From NCBI GenBank assembly GCA_022239325.1, contig JAKOGP010000001.1, positions 186,001 through 250,000 on the forward strand: a DNA stretch of 64,000 bases, in the 5' to 3' direction. Below the pieces are notes generated by a model. That model was not told the origin of the DNA. It saw only the letters and a list, made by a program, of their open reading frames with translations, and did not search any database. The DNA is from Flavobacteriaceae bacterium LSUCC0859. Lineage in GTDB: Bacteria; Bacteroidota; Bacteroidia; Flavobacteriales; Flavobacteriaceae. Numbering within the stretch: the first letter of the stretch is position 1; each line of letters begins with the position of its first letter. The translations under genes were made by a program, and so were the position numbers. This document shows positions 45,265 to 54,407 of the stretch, one piece after another.

Positions 45265-45324
45265 AATTAACCCTTTATTATGTTACATGTATCAGAATTA
45301 CCCAGCTTTTCCTGAAATTGAGCT

Positions 45325-45332
45325 TATATTTG
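45325..45332 (+). promoter_or_regulatory. -7 box of dapD
   Basis: TATATTTG, exact consensus; a TTTT at 45307-45310 is at about -33 distance. Leader to ATG 45351 about 12 bases. Confidence 0.5.
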
Positions 45333-45350
45333 CCTTTAAAATATCATAAA

Positions 45351-46166
45351 ATGACAGATTATAGACCCATGATAGAAGCTGCCTGGGAAGACAGAAGTCT
45401 CCTAGAACAAGCAGAAACTCAGGCCGCCATAAGAGCCGTTATAGACCAAATAGACCAAGGCGCTTTGCGTTGTGCTGCTCCTACCAGCAGTGGTTGGCAA
45501 ATAAACGAGTGGGTTAAAAAAGCCGTGGTACTGTATTTCCCAATACAAAAAATGGAAACCTTAGAGGCGGGTATTTTTGAATACCACGACAAAATGCCGC
45601 TCAAGCGAAATTACCAAGAAAAAGGCATTCGTGTAGTGCCCAATGCCGTAGCCAGACATGGCGCATATATAGCTCCAGGGACCATACTCATGCCTTCTTA
45701 TGTAAATATTGGAGCCTATGTAGATAGTGGAACCATGGTAGACACCTGGGCCACCGTGGGTAGCTGCGCCCAGATAGGCAAAAATGTACACCTGAGTGGT
45801 GGCGTTGGAATTGGCGGCGTATTAGAACCCCTACAAGCCGCCCCAGTGATCATTGAAGATAATGTCTTTGTGGGCTCTAGATGTATTGTAGTAGAAGGGG
45901 TACGCGTAGAAAAAGAAGCTGTATTGGGCGCCAATGTGGTTCTCACTGCCTCCACCAAAATTATTGATGTCACTGGAGAAAATCCTGTAGAACGCAAGGG
46001 TCTAGTCCCAGCCCGGTCTGTCGTAATACCAGGTAGCTACACCAAAAGTTTCCCCGCTGGAGACTATCAGGTGCCCTGCGCCCTAATCATAGGCACAAGA
46101 AAAGAAAGTACCGACAAGAAAACCTCCCTAAACGACGCTCTAAGAACCTATGACGTAGCCGTATAG
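45351..46166 (+). CDS. dapD: Tetrahydrodipicolinate N-succinyltransferase
   Basis: 271 residues, full length, ATG 45351. Succinyl-CoA-dependent step of the DAP/lysine pathway, giving precursors of meso-DAP (peptidoglycan) and lysine; lysA of the same pathway is at 61646. N-terminal helical domain, then left-handed beta-helix hexapeptide repeats (ARHGAYIAPGTILMPSYVNI, GTMVDTWATVGSCAQIGKNV), and a lysine-rich C-terminus. The gene has its own promoter and is not linked to other dap genes. Confidence 0.95.
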   Translation: MTDYRPMIEAAWEDRSLLEQAETQAAIRAVIDQIDQGALRCAAPTSSGWQINEWVKKAVVLYFPIQKMETLEAGIFEYHDKMPLKRNYQEKGIRVVPNAVARHGAYIAPGTILMPSYVNIGAYVDSGTMVDTWATVGSCAQIGKNVHLSGGVGIGGVLEPLQAAPVIIEDNVFVGSRCIVVEGVRVEKEAVLGANVVLTASTKIIDVTGENPVERKGLVPARSVVIPGSYTKSFPAGDYQVPCALIIGTRKESTDKKTSLNDALRTYDVAV

Positions 46167-46282
46167 GTTTTCATTTCGAATGAAATCATGTATTTTAAAA
46201 CCAGAGTTTGGTTTAATACCTATTGGTTTTTCTTAGCCTTACGTTTTTTTGGTATTAATTTTTTTTTGGCATTAAGTATTTT

Positions 46283-46300
46283 GGCCTCCGGCCGATGCCG
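46283..46300 (+). repeat. GGCC-N3-GGCCGATGCC dyad element, intergenic
   Basis: GGCC-TCC-GGCCGATGCCG; a GC-rich island in AT-rich spacer DNA, about 16 bases before a -7 box. Confidence 0.5.
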
Positions 46301-46315
46301 TATTTATTTGAAAAC

Positions 46316-46323
46316 TATATTTG
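46316..46323 (+). promoter_or_regulatory. -7 box upstream of PH-like gene
   Basis: TATATTTG, exact consensus, 32 bases before the GTG start. Confidence 0.5.
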
Positions 46324-46355
46324 ATATATAATTTGAGATACATTAAATCCCTCTT

Positions 46356-46775
46356 GTGAACACCATACATATCAGATACGCAAAAAGAACCCTTAAGACC
46401 CATTTATTTTTAGGACTTGGTTTTTTGCTTTTGGGTTTGTTTGGTGTATTCTTTGACGCAAAAAGTAATTATAATTTTGTGATTGCTGTTCTTTACTTGG
46501 GAGGAGCTTACTACTATTCTAATTATCCCATGATTGTGATTAATGGTTTAGAGATTAAACAAAATTGGTGGTTTGGAAAAAAAATAGCACTTCAGGACAT
46601 TCTCGAAATAAAATACTTTGCAGGAGATTACATTATAACGAGTCAGACTAAAAAATTAGGAATCTGTAAGAGTGAATTAAGTGTGGAAGACCAGCAGCTA
46701 CTTACTGACTTTCTCAGAAGGTTTGAAGATAAATGGAGTACTGCTATACCTTTTGCTTTATCCCAAAAGGAGTGA
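46356..46775 (+). CDS. Small two-TM protein with PH-like C-terminal region
   Basis: 139 residues from GTG 46356; the next Met is inside the mature domain (residue 59), so a GTG start is needed. Two hydrophobic segments at about 14-32 and 39-56, then a soluble strand-rich part (VINGLEIKQNWWFGKKIALQDI) that resembles the bacterial PH-like (bPH2/DUF304) pattern. Not a named family. Its 3' end overlaps the convergent glycosyltransferase gene by 32 bases. Function unknown. Confidence 0.7.
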   Translation: MNTIHIRYAKRTLKTHLFLGLGFLLLGLFGVFFDAKSNYNFVIAVLYLGGAYYYSNYPMIVINGLEIKQNWWFGKKIALQDILEIKYFAGDYIITSQTKKLGICKSELSVEDQQLLTDFLRRFEDKWSTAIPFALSQKE

Positions 46776-47571
46776 ATTTTAATTTCTTAGCCTTTACCTG
46801 ATTTCTAATAGCCCTATTCTTATCTATGGATGCTTGATTTTTATACCCTCTTTTATGGTCTAAATGGACTACAATAGCGCTGTATCTGAGTTGCTTAGAT
46901 TTTATTTCTGAATGTATGAGACGCTCTCCGAGTTCTCTGTCTTGACCCCCGTATTGCATGCGCTGGTCAAATCCGTTTACCTTTACAATGTCTGCCTTAA
47001 AGCCAGAGGCATTGTGACCATTCCAGCTGGCCTTAGTTGGCGTAAGGACATTAAGGGCTGTAGCCCAAAAACCACGAGCAGAAAGCTTGTTGTTTTTGAA
47101 ACTGCTTTTCAAGCCTCTGGCTTTTAGCCAAGAGACCTCAAAACAACTGCCAGACTGAATATCTTTTTTAGTAATGGCCTTTGAAATATTCATGGGCAGC
47201 ATAAAGTATCCTCCAGATAAAAAATAACCCGGCTCCTTATGCTTGGCATGAACGCTCAAGAAGTCTTTTCTAGGAATGCAATCTCCGTCGGTCATCACCA
47301 AATAGTCTGCCGAGGCTGCTAAGACTGCTTTATTTAAAATTTTAGACTTTTGAAACCCCTCGTCTTCTTGCCATACATGAACTATAGGATAAGAAACCTC
47401 TTGCTTTAGCTTATCCAAGAGTGCTTTTGTTGCTGGACCAGAACCATCGTCTGCTACTATGAGCTCAAAATCTTTAAATTCTTGGTACTCAAAACCCCAA
47501 AGTACTTTTTCTAACCAAGCCTCTGCATTGTAAGTGCTTAAGATAACAGAAAGTAGCGGTTCTTGAGACAT
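46744..47571 (-). CDS. Glycosyltransferase family 2 with GT7-type C-terminus
   Basis: 275 residues, no membrane segment. N-terminal GT-A domain LLSVILSTYNAEAWLEKVLW (6-25), VADDGSGPATKAL (about 39), MTDGDCIPRKDF metal motif (about 92-103); the C-terminal part NGFDQRMQYGGQDRELGERL resembles the galactosyltransferase C-terminal (Glyco_transf_7C) domain. Probably transfers a hexose to an envelope polysaccharide. Divergent from the 47609 glycosyltransferase, 37 bases apart, which suggests shared control. Confidence 0.87.
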   Translation of the reverse strand: MSQEPLLSVILSTYNAEAWLEKVLWGFEYQEFKDFELIVADDGSGPATKALLDKLKQEVSYPIVHVWQEDEGFQKSKILNKAVLAASADYLVMTDGDCIPRKDFLSVHAKHKEPGYFLSGGYFMLPMNISKAITKKDIQSGSCFEVSWLKARGLKSSFKNNKLSARGFWATALNVLTPTKASWNGHNASGFKADIVKVNGFDQRMQYGGQDRELGERLIHSEIKSKQLRYSAIVVHLDHKRGYKNQASIDKNRAIRNQVKAKKLKFTPFGIKQKV

Positions 47572-47608
47572 GGTGATATTTTTTATGAAGCAAAAATAGG
47601 AAACTCTT

Positions 47609-48490
47609 ATGGCTTATGGCTATTTTTACATTCCTAAAAGCAGTACAAACGACACTTTAAGTAAAGCCCGCATGAAACTAAAAGAAATACCTATTTCTAT
47701 TTGGCAGAGCATCCGTCTTCAGACCCTTAGCCATAAGAGGCTTAACGAGACTCACAAACCAAAAGCTAAAGTGGTGGTGTCACTGACAACCATACCCTCT
47801 AGGTTAGCCACTTTACATCTGGTTATCAGAAGCCTGCTGGTACAAAGTGTGCGACCAATGAAGATTGTACTATGGGTACAAGAGGGGCTTTCTGAATCCC
47901 TACCAAAAAGCTTGACCAAACTGCAAGGCTCCAACTTTAAAATTCGTTACACCAAAGGAAGTGCGTCCCACAGAAAACTAGTACATAGCTTAGAGGCCTT
48001 TCCAGAAACACCTATTGTTAGCTGCGACGACGACTTAATTTACCCAAAAAACTGGCTCGAAAATTTGTTAAATGAAGCCCAGATGAATCCTGAAGCTATT
48101 GTTGCCAATCAGACCCGCTATATTCAATATGAGTCTGATGGGGCCGTAAAGTCTTATAAAGACTGGACCTACCCAAAGGATAATTTTAATCCCATGCGGG
48201 TAATCGCTATTGGAGCAGGAGGAGTATATTACCCAGTAGGAGCTCTAGATCCTTTGGTAACCGAGGAATCTCTTTATATGTCTTTGGCTCCTAGGGCAGA
48301 CGATCTCTGGTTTAAAGCCATGTCACTGCTCAAGGACACACCAACCCTACAAACAAAACAACCTACAAAGACCCCCACCCCAATTATTGGGTCTCAAAAA
48401 ATAGCGCTAAAAAAAACCAATATAGGACTAGACAAAAACAAAACCCAATGGGAGGCTTTAGTTGCGCATTTTAATTTTAAAACCTCGTAA
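47609..48490 (+). CDS. Glycosyltransferase of the SLTTIPSR type
   Basis: 293 residues. VVVSLTTIPSRLATLHLVI (about 56-74) opens the GT-A-like domain, SCDDDLIYPKNWLE (about 145) is the metal-binding DDD motif, and GAGGVYYPVGAL plus PRADDLWFKAM complete the acceptor region. I recall such proteins as capsule/EPS glycosyltransferases, but the acceptor is unknown. Starts ATG 47609. Its stop is 1 base before the Sua5 ATG, so it leads the run Sua5-cca-ctaA. Confidence 0.75.
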   Translation: MAYGYFYIPKSSTNDTLSKARMKLKEIPISIWQSIRLQTLSHKRLNETHKPKAKVVVSLTTIPSRLATLHLVIRSLLVQSVRPMKIVLWVQEGLSESLPKSLTKLQGSNFKIRYTKGSASHRKLVHSLEAFPETPIVSCDDDLIYPKNWLENLLNEAQMNPEAIVANQTRYIQYESDGAVKSYKDWTYPKDNFNPMRVIAIGAGGVYYPVGALDPLVTEESLYMSLAPRADDLWFKAMSLLKDTPTLQTKQPTKTPTPIIGSQKIALKKTNIGLDKNKTQWEALVAHFNFKTS

Positions 48491-48491
48491 T

Positions 48492-49058
48492 ATGTCTTTT
48501 CAAGAAGCTTTGACAAAATCTAAAGAAGTGCTAGAAGCCGGTGGCCTCATACTGTACCCTACAGACACGGTTTGGGGTATTGGTTGTGACGCTAACAACC
48601 CAGAGGCAGTGGCCAAGGTATATGCACTGAAACAAAGGGCAGATAGTGAGGCGCTTATTTGCTTGGTTTCCAACGTGGCCATGTTGGAGCGCCATGTGGC
48701 CATGGTTCCCGATGCAGCTTATGACATCATAGACCTGAGCACCAAGCCAACTACCATCATTTACGACGCACCTAAGGGGGTGGCCTCCAATTTGGTAGCA
48801 CCCGACCAAAGCCTAGCTATTAGAGTAGTTTCAGATAAATTCTGTAAATATCTGATACAAAATTTTAAAAGACCTATTGTCTCTACATCGGCCAATTTGG
48901 CCGGAGCCCCCACCCCCAAGAATTTCCAAGAAATTAGTCCCGATATTTTAAAAGGTGTAGACTATATAGTACCTTTGGAGGCTGAAAATACGAACAATTC
49001 TCCCTCTACAATTATTAAGCTGTCTAACAGCGGATTGGTGAAAGTGATCAGAGCTTAA
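48492..49058 (+). CDS. Sua5/YrdC-family threonylcarbamoyl-AMP synthase
   Basis: 188 residues from ATG 48492 (upstream in-frame residues are inside the previous gene). Makes threonylcarbamoyl-AMP for t6A37 of ANN-decoding tRNAs. [14 protein letters not shown] (about 22-35), [13 protein letters not shown] with the KxR signature region, and [10 protein letters not shown] (about 131-140) are diagnostic. The Sua5 C-terminal extra domain is absent, so it is of the short TsaC type. Contains a GGCC dyad variant at 48886. Confidence 0.93.
   Translation: MSFQEALTKSKEVLEAGGLILYPTDTVWGIGCDANNPEAVAKVYALKQRADSEALICLVSNVAMLERHVAMVPDAAYDIIDLSTKPTTIIYDAPKGVASNLVAPDQSLAIRVVSDKFCKYLIQNFKRPIVSTSANLAGAPTPKNFQEISPDILKGVDYIVPLEAENTNNSPSTIIKLSNSGLVKVIRA
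48886..48902 (-). repeat. GGCC-N5-GGCCGATG dyad variant, inside Sua5 gene
   Basis: On the minus strand GGCC-AAATT-GGCCGATG; falls on the conserved STSANLAG codons, so protein constraint may explain it. Confidence 0.25.
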
Positions 49059-49060
49059 GT

Positions 49061-50488
49061 ATGACTAAAAACGGGCACAGCCAGGCATTATCAAACCCTA
49101 TTTTTAACCTTCTTTCTGCTACAGCAGAAGAACTAAAGGTAGACGCCTATGTCATAGGTGGTTTTGTCCGAGATTATTTGCTGGAAAGAGGGTGTCCAAA
49201 GGACATAGACGTTGTGGTTGTAGGTAGTGGTATTGCTTTGGCAGAAACACTTTCAAAAAAACTTCCTGGTAATCCAGAAGTGACCGTATTTAAAAATTAT
49301 GGTACTGCCATGATTAAACACGAAGATTTGGTGTTGGAATTTGTAGGGGCTAGAAAAGAAAGCTACCGCTCCAACAGCAGAAACCCTCAGGTAGAAAACG
49401 GCAGTTTAGAGGACGATCAAAACAGAAGAGATTTTACCATAAATGCCTTAGCATTGGGCCTAAACGCTAAAAATTTTGGCTGTTTGCTAGACCCATTTAA
49501 TGGACTAGAAGATCTAAAAAACAAGCGTATTGTTACCCCCCTAGCTGCAGAAGAAACCTTTAGTGATGACCCCCTTAGAATGCTCAGGGCCATAAGATTC
49601 GCAAGCCAGTTAGACTTTAAAATTGACCCCAGCTCTTTAGATGCTATTTCAGAAAACAAAGACCGAATCTCTATCATTTCTAAAGAACGTATTGTAGAAG
49701 AAATCCATAAGATGATTGGTAGTCAAAGGCCTACCCTAGGCTTTGAACTCATGCATAAAACTGGACTGCTGCCACTTATCTTGCCAGAACTCACAGCACT
49801 GGAAGGCATAGAAGAAGTAGAAGGACAAAAGCACAAAGACAATTTTTGGCACACTTTAGAGGTCTTAGATAACATCTCCAAAAACACAGACAACATATGG
49901 CTCAGATGGGCTGCATTGCTTCATGACATTGGAAAGGCTCCTACCAAACGCTTTGACAAAAAAATAGGTTGGACTTTTCATGGGCATGAATTTGTAGGCT
50001 CTAAAATGGTATATAAGTTATTTAAAAGGCTGCATATGCCTTTAAACGAGAAAATGAAATTTGTACAAAAGATGGTGGGGATGAGTTCTAGGCCCATTGT
50101 ACTGGCAGAAGATTTTGTGACAGATGCCGCTGTGAGAAGACTGGTTTTTGACGCCGGTAAGCATGTAGAAGACCTCATGACCCTTTGTGAGGCAGACATT
50201 ACCACTAAAAACCCGTACAAAAAGAAAAAGTATAAGAATAACTTTTTGTTGGTGAGACAAAAAATTGAAGAGGTAGAGGCCAGAGATCACATTAGAAATT
50301 TTCAGCCTCCTGTGAGTGGTGAAGAAATTATGAAGACCTTTGGTATAAAACCGTCTAAAGAAATTGGATTGATTAAAGAGGCCATTAAAGAGGCTATTTT
50401 GGAAGGAGACATCCCCAATGAATACCAGGCTGCATATTCCTATATGATAGAAAAGGGACAGGCATTGGGGCTCACATTACAAAACTAA
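49061..50488 (+). CDS. CCA-adding/PAP-type tRNA nucleotidyltransferase with HD domain
   Basis: 475 residues. Nucleotidyltransferase head [11 protein letters not shown] (about 30-40) and [11 protein letters not shown] with the DxD metals, [11 protein letters not shown] (about 125) and [12 protein letters not shown]; then an HD phosphohydrolase domain ([12 protein letters not shown], about 285-297). Adds or repairs the 3' CCA of tRNA; the HD part may hydrolyse 2',3'-cyclic ends. Distinction from poly(A) polymerase is by length and RRDFT context only. 2 bases behind the Sua5 stop. Confidence 0.9.
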   Translation: MTKNGHSQALSNPIFNLLSATAEELKVDAYVIGGFVRDYLLERGCPKDIDVVVVGSGIALAETLSKKLPGNPEVTVFKNYGTAMIKHEDLVLEFVGARKESYRSNSRNPQVENGSLEDDQNRRDFTINALALGLNAKNFGCLLDPFNGLEDLKNKRIVTPLAAEETFSDDPLRMLRAIRFASQLDFKIDPSSLDAISENKDRISIISKERIVEEIHKMIGSQRPTLGFELMHKTGLLPLILPELTALEGIEEVEGQKHKDNFWHTLEVLDNISKNTDNIWLRWAALLHDIGKAPTKRFDKKIGWTFHGHEFVGSKMVYKLFKRLHMPLNEKMKFVQKMVGMSSRPIVLAEDFVTDAAVRRLVFDAGKHVEDLMTLCEADITTKNPYKKKKYKNNFLLVRQKIEEVEARDHIRNFQPPVSGEEIMKTFGIKPSKEIGLIKEAIKEAILEGDIPNEYQAAYSYMIEKGQALGLTLQN

Positions 50489-50492
50489 ACGG

Positions 50493-51524
50493 ATGGAAAA
50501 GCGATTGTATTTGTTTGCCAAAACCAGTCTTATACTGGTATATTTAGTGATTGTTGCTGGGGCATTGGTGCGTATGACTGGAAGTGGTATGGGCTGCCCT
50601 GATTGGCCTAAATGCTTTGGATATTACATACCCCCTACCTCTGAAGAAACCCTACAATGGCAAGCCAACAGAAACTTTGAAAAAGGTCAGGTTATTATTT
50701 ACGAGCAGGGACTTCTGGTAGCCTTATCCGATTTTACCACTTCTAATGAGATAGATTTATCCCTTTGGGAGCCCTATACCAAACACGATTATGCGGTTTT
50801 TAATCCCTATCATACCTGGGTAGAGTTTCTAAACAGGCTGGTGGGTGCCATAGCAGGTTTAGCAACCCTAGTTTTAGCCCTGTTTAGCCTGTCTTATTGG
50901 AGAACCAACAAATGGGTTCCCCTTTTAGCTATCGCTATTGTCTTGGGAATGGGATTCCAGGCTTGGTTGGGAGCTACGGTGGTCTACTCTGTATTGGCTC
51001 CAGCTAAAATTACCACCCATATGCTCATGGCCCTTTTAATTGTAGCGGCCCTTATAAGACTCATGCAGCTGCTATCTCCTTCCAAAAACAGCCAACTATA
51101 CCATCCGGCCTTTCACAAAAGTACAGCGGCCTTGGTGGTTATTATACTCCTACAAACTGTTTTTGGTACCCAAGTAAGAGAATATGTAGATCATCAGCTA
51201 GAAACAGCTGTCCTCAAAGAAAATTGGCTCTCTGCACCTAGCATCATTTTTTATATTCACAGGTCTTTTTCATTGCTCCCATTGGGCTTGATGATATTTG
51301 TTTATTGGACCAATAAAAAAATGGGGCTTGGATTTACCGTAGTTCAAAAAATTCTAGGTCTCATGGTGCTAGCTGTTTTAAGCGGTATGGCTATGTACTA
51401 TATAGACTTCCCTTGGGGTTCACAACCCCTTCATTTGGTAGTAGCAGCCTTGTTGTTCGGGGGACTATTTTACCTGTATTTACAAAGTAGAACGGCAAAA
51501 AAAAACCTTCATAATGGTATATAA
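50493..51524 (+). CDS. ctaA: Heme A synthase, COX15/CtaA family
   Basis: 343 residues, eight membrane segments. Oxidises the C8 methyl of heme O to the formyl of heme A for cytochrome oxidase. MTGSGMGCPDWPKCFG (about 28-43), WVEFLNRLVGAIAG with the first His-region/Glu-Arg, TTHMLMALLIVAAL with the haem His, and IHRSFSLLPL with the second-half His. A loop of about 50 residues between TM1 and TM2 is longer than in bacillar CtaA. Four bases after cca and overlapping the next gene by 11. Confidence 0.93.
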   Translation: MEKRLYLFAKTSLILVYLVIVAGALVRMTGSGMGCPDWPKCFGYYIPPTSEETLQWQANRNFEKGQVIIYEQGLLVALSDFTTSNEIDLSLWEPYTKHDYAVFNPYHTWVEFLNRLVGAIAGLATLVLALFSLSYWRTNKWVPLLAIAIVLGMGFQAWLGATVVYSVLAPAKITTHMLMALLIVAALIRLMQLLSPSKNSQLYHPAFHKSTAALVVIILLQTVFGTQVREYVDHQLETAVLKENWLSAPSIIFYIHRSFSLLPLGLMIFVYWTNKKMGLGFTVVQKILGLMVLAVLSGMAMYYIDFPWGSQPLHLVVAALLFGGLFYLYLQSRTAKKNLHNGI

Positions 51525-52044
51525 AATAAGAGTCATTTTAGACGCAAAAGAAGATATTTTTAGAGATATTGCAGTAGAAAAAACATCCAATCTGGAAGAC
51601 CTACACAATACCATTTGTCAATCTTTTGGTTTTGCTGGCCACGAAATGGCTAGTTTTTACACCTGTGACCAGGAGTGGAACCAAGACTTAGAGATTGCCT
51701 TGTTTGACGTAAGCGAAGAATCTGACACCAGGCTCATGTCTCAAACACTTTTGGAAGATGTAATGGATGAGGCCGCTCCAAAACTTATTTATGTCTATGA
51801 TTTTTTGAGTATGTGGACCTTCTTTGTAGAGTTAGCAGATGTCTCCGACCCTACTCCAGGGCAAAGCTATCCAGAGCTTCTGTTTAGCTTTGGAGAGTTA
51901 CCAGAAACACCTCCAGAAAAAGTGTTTGAAGCCCAAAAGGAAGACGCAATGGATTTTAACGATGAATTTGAGGACGATTTTAACGATGGCTATGGTGGTG
52001 CAGGAGATTATGAGGACTTAGATTTTGACGAAAACTGGAATTAA
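51514..52044 (+). CDS. Plasmid pRiA4b ORF-3-like domain protein
   Basis: 176 residues. VYKIRVILDAKEDIFRDIAV (2-21), ITLEDLH-like SNLEDLHNTICQSFGF and DFLSMWTFFVELAD match the PRiA4_ORF3 (IS1096 TnpR-like) domain, followed by an Asp/Glu/Gly-rich tail (FNDEFEDDFNDGYGG). Despite the domain's name it is a free-standing chromosomal gene without transposon signs. Function unknown. ATG 51514 overlaps ctaA by 11 bases, so it is translationally coupled. Confidence 0.8.
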   Translation: MVYKIRVILDAKEDIFRDIAVEKTSNLEDLHNTICQSFGFAGHEMASFYTCDQEWNQDLEIALFDVSEESDTRLMSQTLLEDVMDEAAPKLIYVYDFLSMWTFFVELADVSDPTPGQSYPELLFSFGELPETPPEKVFEAQKEDAMDFNDEFEDDFNDGYGGAGDYEDLDFDENWN

Positions 52045-52191
52045 GTAGTTGCGCTCCAACAAACTAAAGTTAATTCATTATAGCTGTAAAGATGCTCTGT
52101 AAAGTCGCTGCTCGCAAAGATTAAAACAAAACACACCAAAAAACTTTATGCCACTTAGATTGGCATCTTAAAAAACCAAATCTTTCATCTC

Positions 52192-53259
52192 ATGATTAAT
52201 TTATACGGCGCTCAGATAGAGCGAATTTCTATTCATAAAGTAGGTAATAAAAACAAAAATGAATCTCTTTTTATTTCAGCAGCACCCCACCACTTAAATG
52301 ACGAGACCACAGGTTTGCTCAAGGAGTACTTTTTTAAACCTTTCAGGGAAAAAGAAGAGAGTTATTACCATCTTTCACATGAGGCAGATTTGAGCTTTAA
52401 TCCCTTATATGAGATAGCCCAAAGTGTATTTAATGAGCCTGCAGGGGTACATGAAGCCTCTGCTAAAATTGCCAAACACCTCTATGATCAGTCCAATCAT
52501 CCACATATTAAAAGTGGTGAATTATATGTGGCTTATATAAGTGGTATTTTATTAGATAACGTAAAGACAGACGCCATTGGAATTTTCAAAAGTGAATTAA
52601 AACAAGATTTTATTCAATTTGAAGAGCAGCAAGACGCCCTAGAAATTTTAGTCCAACAAGGCATTAATATTAATAAATTAGATAAGGGTTGTCTGCTTTT
52701 TAACACCCAAGCAGAAGAGGGTTATAAAATCTTATCCGTAGACAGCAATCGCTATGACACTAAGTATTGGCTAGAACAATTCTTGGGTGTAGCTGTTTTA
52801 ACAGACAATAACTTTTACACTAAAAACTACCTTAAATTTTGTCAGAATTTTGCTAAAGATGTAGTGCTGCCTGCAGAGGACAAACAACAAGAGGTATTGT
52901 TTATGAACAGAGCAGTAAACCACTTTGCCAAAAACAATGCCTTTGAGGAAACTAACTTTATGAATGAGGTCATTGACAATCCTGCGCTCATTCCAGAGTT
53001 TAAGCATTACAAGGTAGAGAAAGGCCCTAAATACAGCATTGAAGACGTCTCTACTTTTGACATAGCCAACAAGGCCGTCTCTCAGGCTAGAAAAAGCATT
53101 AAGAACGTCATACAATTAGACACCAACATTCAAATAAAGATGGATTTTATTAATCCAGAATCTGCAGGAAAGTTTGTAGAAAAAGGATGGGATGAAGAGA
53201 AGGGAATGTATTACTACCTAGTCTATTTTAACAAAGAGCAGAAAGGGCCTACAAATTAA
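52192..53259 (+). CDS. Nucleoid-associated protein NdpA/YejK family
   Basis: 355 residues, cytoplasmic. MINLYGAQIERISIHKVGN at the start and YVAYISGILLDNVKTDAIGIFK near 112-133 (given here in parts: YVAYISGILLD, NVKTDAIGIFK) are NdpA features. The E. coli homologue binds nucleoid DNA. The 147-base gap upstream contains ATGCC-N9-GGCAT and a near -7 box (TAGATTGG). Its 3' end overlaps the convergent kinase-like gene by 11 bases. Confidence 0.87.
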   Translation: MINLYGAQIERISIHKVGNKNKNESLFISAAPHHLNDETTGLLKEYFFKPFREKEESYYHLSHEADLSFNPLYEIAQSVFNEPAGVHEASAKIAKHLYDQSNHPHIKSGELYVAYISGILLDNVKTDAIGIFKSELKQDFIQFEEQQDALEILVQQGININKLDKGCLLFNTQAEEGYKILSVDSNRYDTKYWLEQFLGVAVLTDNNFYTKNYLKFCQNFAKDVVLPAEDKQQEVLFMNRAVNHFAKNNAFEETNFMNEVIDNPALIPEFKHYKVEKGPKYSIEDVSTFDIANKAVSQARKSIKNVIQLDTNIQIKMDFINPESAGKFVEKGWDEEKGMYYYLVYFNKEQKGPTN

Positions 53260-54328
53260 TCCTCTGTTCTATAATTTGCCTCATGCTGACGTTTTCATAG
53301 TTGCGCTTTACAAAATCTAAAGCCAGGCCTAAGACTGCACCCATAGTTGGTGCCTGTTTAAAAGAAATGTCGCCAGTAAGATTTCCGATAGATTCTTTTA
53401 ATAGGGCTACGTGCTCCGGTAGAGAAATGGTGTCTGACTTAGCAATGTCTAAAAGCTCTGTAATACGATCTTCAAAAGACATAAAACGCTTGGCCACAAT
53501 AGATCGCTCTTCTAACTTGTACTGATCTATAGAGTCCATTTGCAGTTTCTCTTTAACCAATTGAACCATTTTAAAATTTTCTTTGAAAAACTGTGGCCTG
53601 TATATTTTAAAATTACCCTCAAAACACTGCTGATCAAAATCTATGGCTCTAATTTTATACACCACATGGTCAAAATCGTGGGTGGGCACTATCACATAAT
53701 TATAAGAACGCATATCTCCTAGAAGTCGGATCATACAACGCTCGTTAAACTTCACAAATTCCTTAGCTAATTGTGACTTTTCAGATTCTGAACACTCAGG
53801 AAGCATTTCTTTGATAAAGACATCTCCGGGTATACCGGCTATATGCTCTTCTATGAGAGTGTCTTCATACACCAAAAAGTTCAAATTGTAAGGGGATAAA
53901 ATATGCTCCAACTCCAAGCCGTATACCCTTGAGGCATCTGTTTTTTTTACATAAAAATAAGTAAAGTTGTCATTGAGAATATTCCTAATCTTAATTCTAA
54001 ATGGTTTGGAATTGCCAAAAGTACAGAAATCTACTGCGTCCACATTTAAGTATGGCACCATGCTGTCTCCTCCATCTGAATGTAAAATAGAATATACTTT
54101 TTTTAAACTTAAATCTATTTCTTCCCTGTCAAACTCGGAGTAGTATACCCGAACCCAAAGAGTGTCTACATCTTCCTGGTCATAGACCACCACAGACCCT
54201 TGAAAACGCAGCAAATCTTCATAAAAAATAGGAATTTCTATATTGCGACTGTAGCGTTTTAAATAATGATCTAAGGCCTTGCAAACGGGAAATGCAGGCT
54301 TTTTCTTGGACATCATCTTTTCTGACAT
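53249..54328 (-). CDS. Unknown protein with kinase-like motifs
   Basis: 359 residues, no signal or membrane segment. I do not recognise the family. Motifs in order fit a protein-kinase-like fold: YFYVKK (125-129, candidate beta3 lysine), LELEHIL (139-143, candidate alpha-C Glu), LVYEDTLIEEHIAG (hinge, about 152-165), GDMRSYNYVIV (204-214; D205-x4-N210 as in HRDxxxxN), and IRAIDFDQQ (227-234; D230/D232 in DFG position). No clear glycine-rich loop is seen. Closest general picture is an aminoglycoside-phosphotransferase or HipA-like kinase. Convergent with NdpA. Confidence 0.55.
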   Translation of the reverse strand: MSEKMMSKKKPAFPVCKALDHYLKRYSRNIEIPIFYEDLLRFQGSVVVYDQEDVDTLWVRVYYSEFDREEIDLSLKKVYSILHSDGGDSMVPYLNVDAVDFCTFGNSKPFRIKIRNILNDNFTYFYVKKTDASRVYGLELEHILSPYNLNFLVYEDTLIEEHIAGIPGDVFIKEMLPECSESEKSQLAKEFVKFNERCMIRLLGDMRSYNYVIVPTHDFDHVVYKIRAIDFDQQCFEGNFKIYRPQFFKENFKMVQLVKEKLQMDSIDQYKLEERSIVAKRFMSFEDRITELLDIAKSDTISLPEHVALLKESIGNLTGDISFKQAPTMGAVLGLALDFVKRNYENVSMRQIIEQRINL

Positions 54329-54407
54329 GGACTTTTATTTTTCTTGGCTTGTAACAAATTACGCATATTTTCGTCAAGTTAAATAAGAACTCATAAATAA
54401 TTAGCCC

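Larger units (their letters stand above)
46167..46355. other. Structured intergenic region between dapD and PH-like gene
   Basis: Holds a small hairpin after dapD (TTTCATT-TCG-AATGAAA, 46170-46186 region), an 8-base inverted repeat TTAATACC (46213-46220) / GGTATTAA (46251-46258) running into a T9 tract, a 16-base near-repeat TTTTTTTGGYATTAA in tandem (46244-46259, 46261-46276), a GGCC dyad (46283-46300) and an exact -7 box (46316-46323). No coding sign. Confidence 0.45.

Noticed and set aside
51514-52044. pRiA4b ORF-3-like gene as a mobile element remnant
   Set aside because: Domain name only; it is coupled to ctaA, with no inverted repeats, transposase or composition change.
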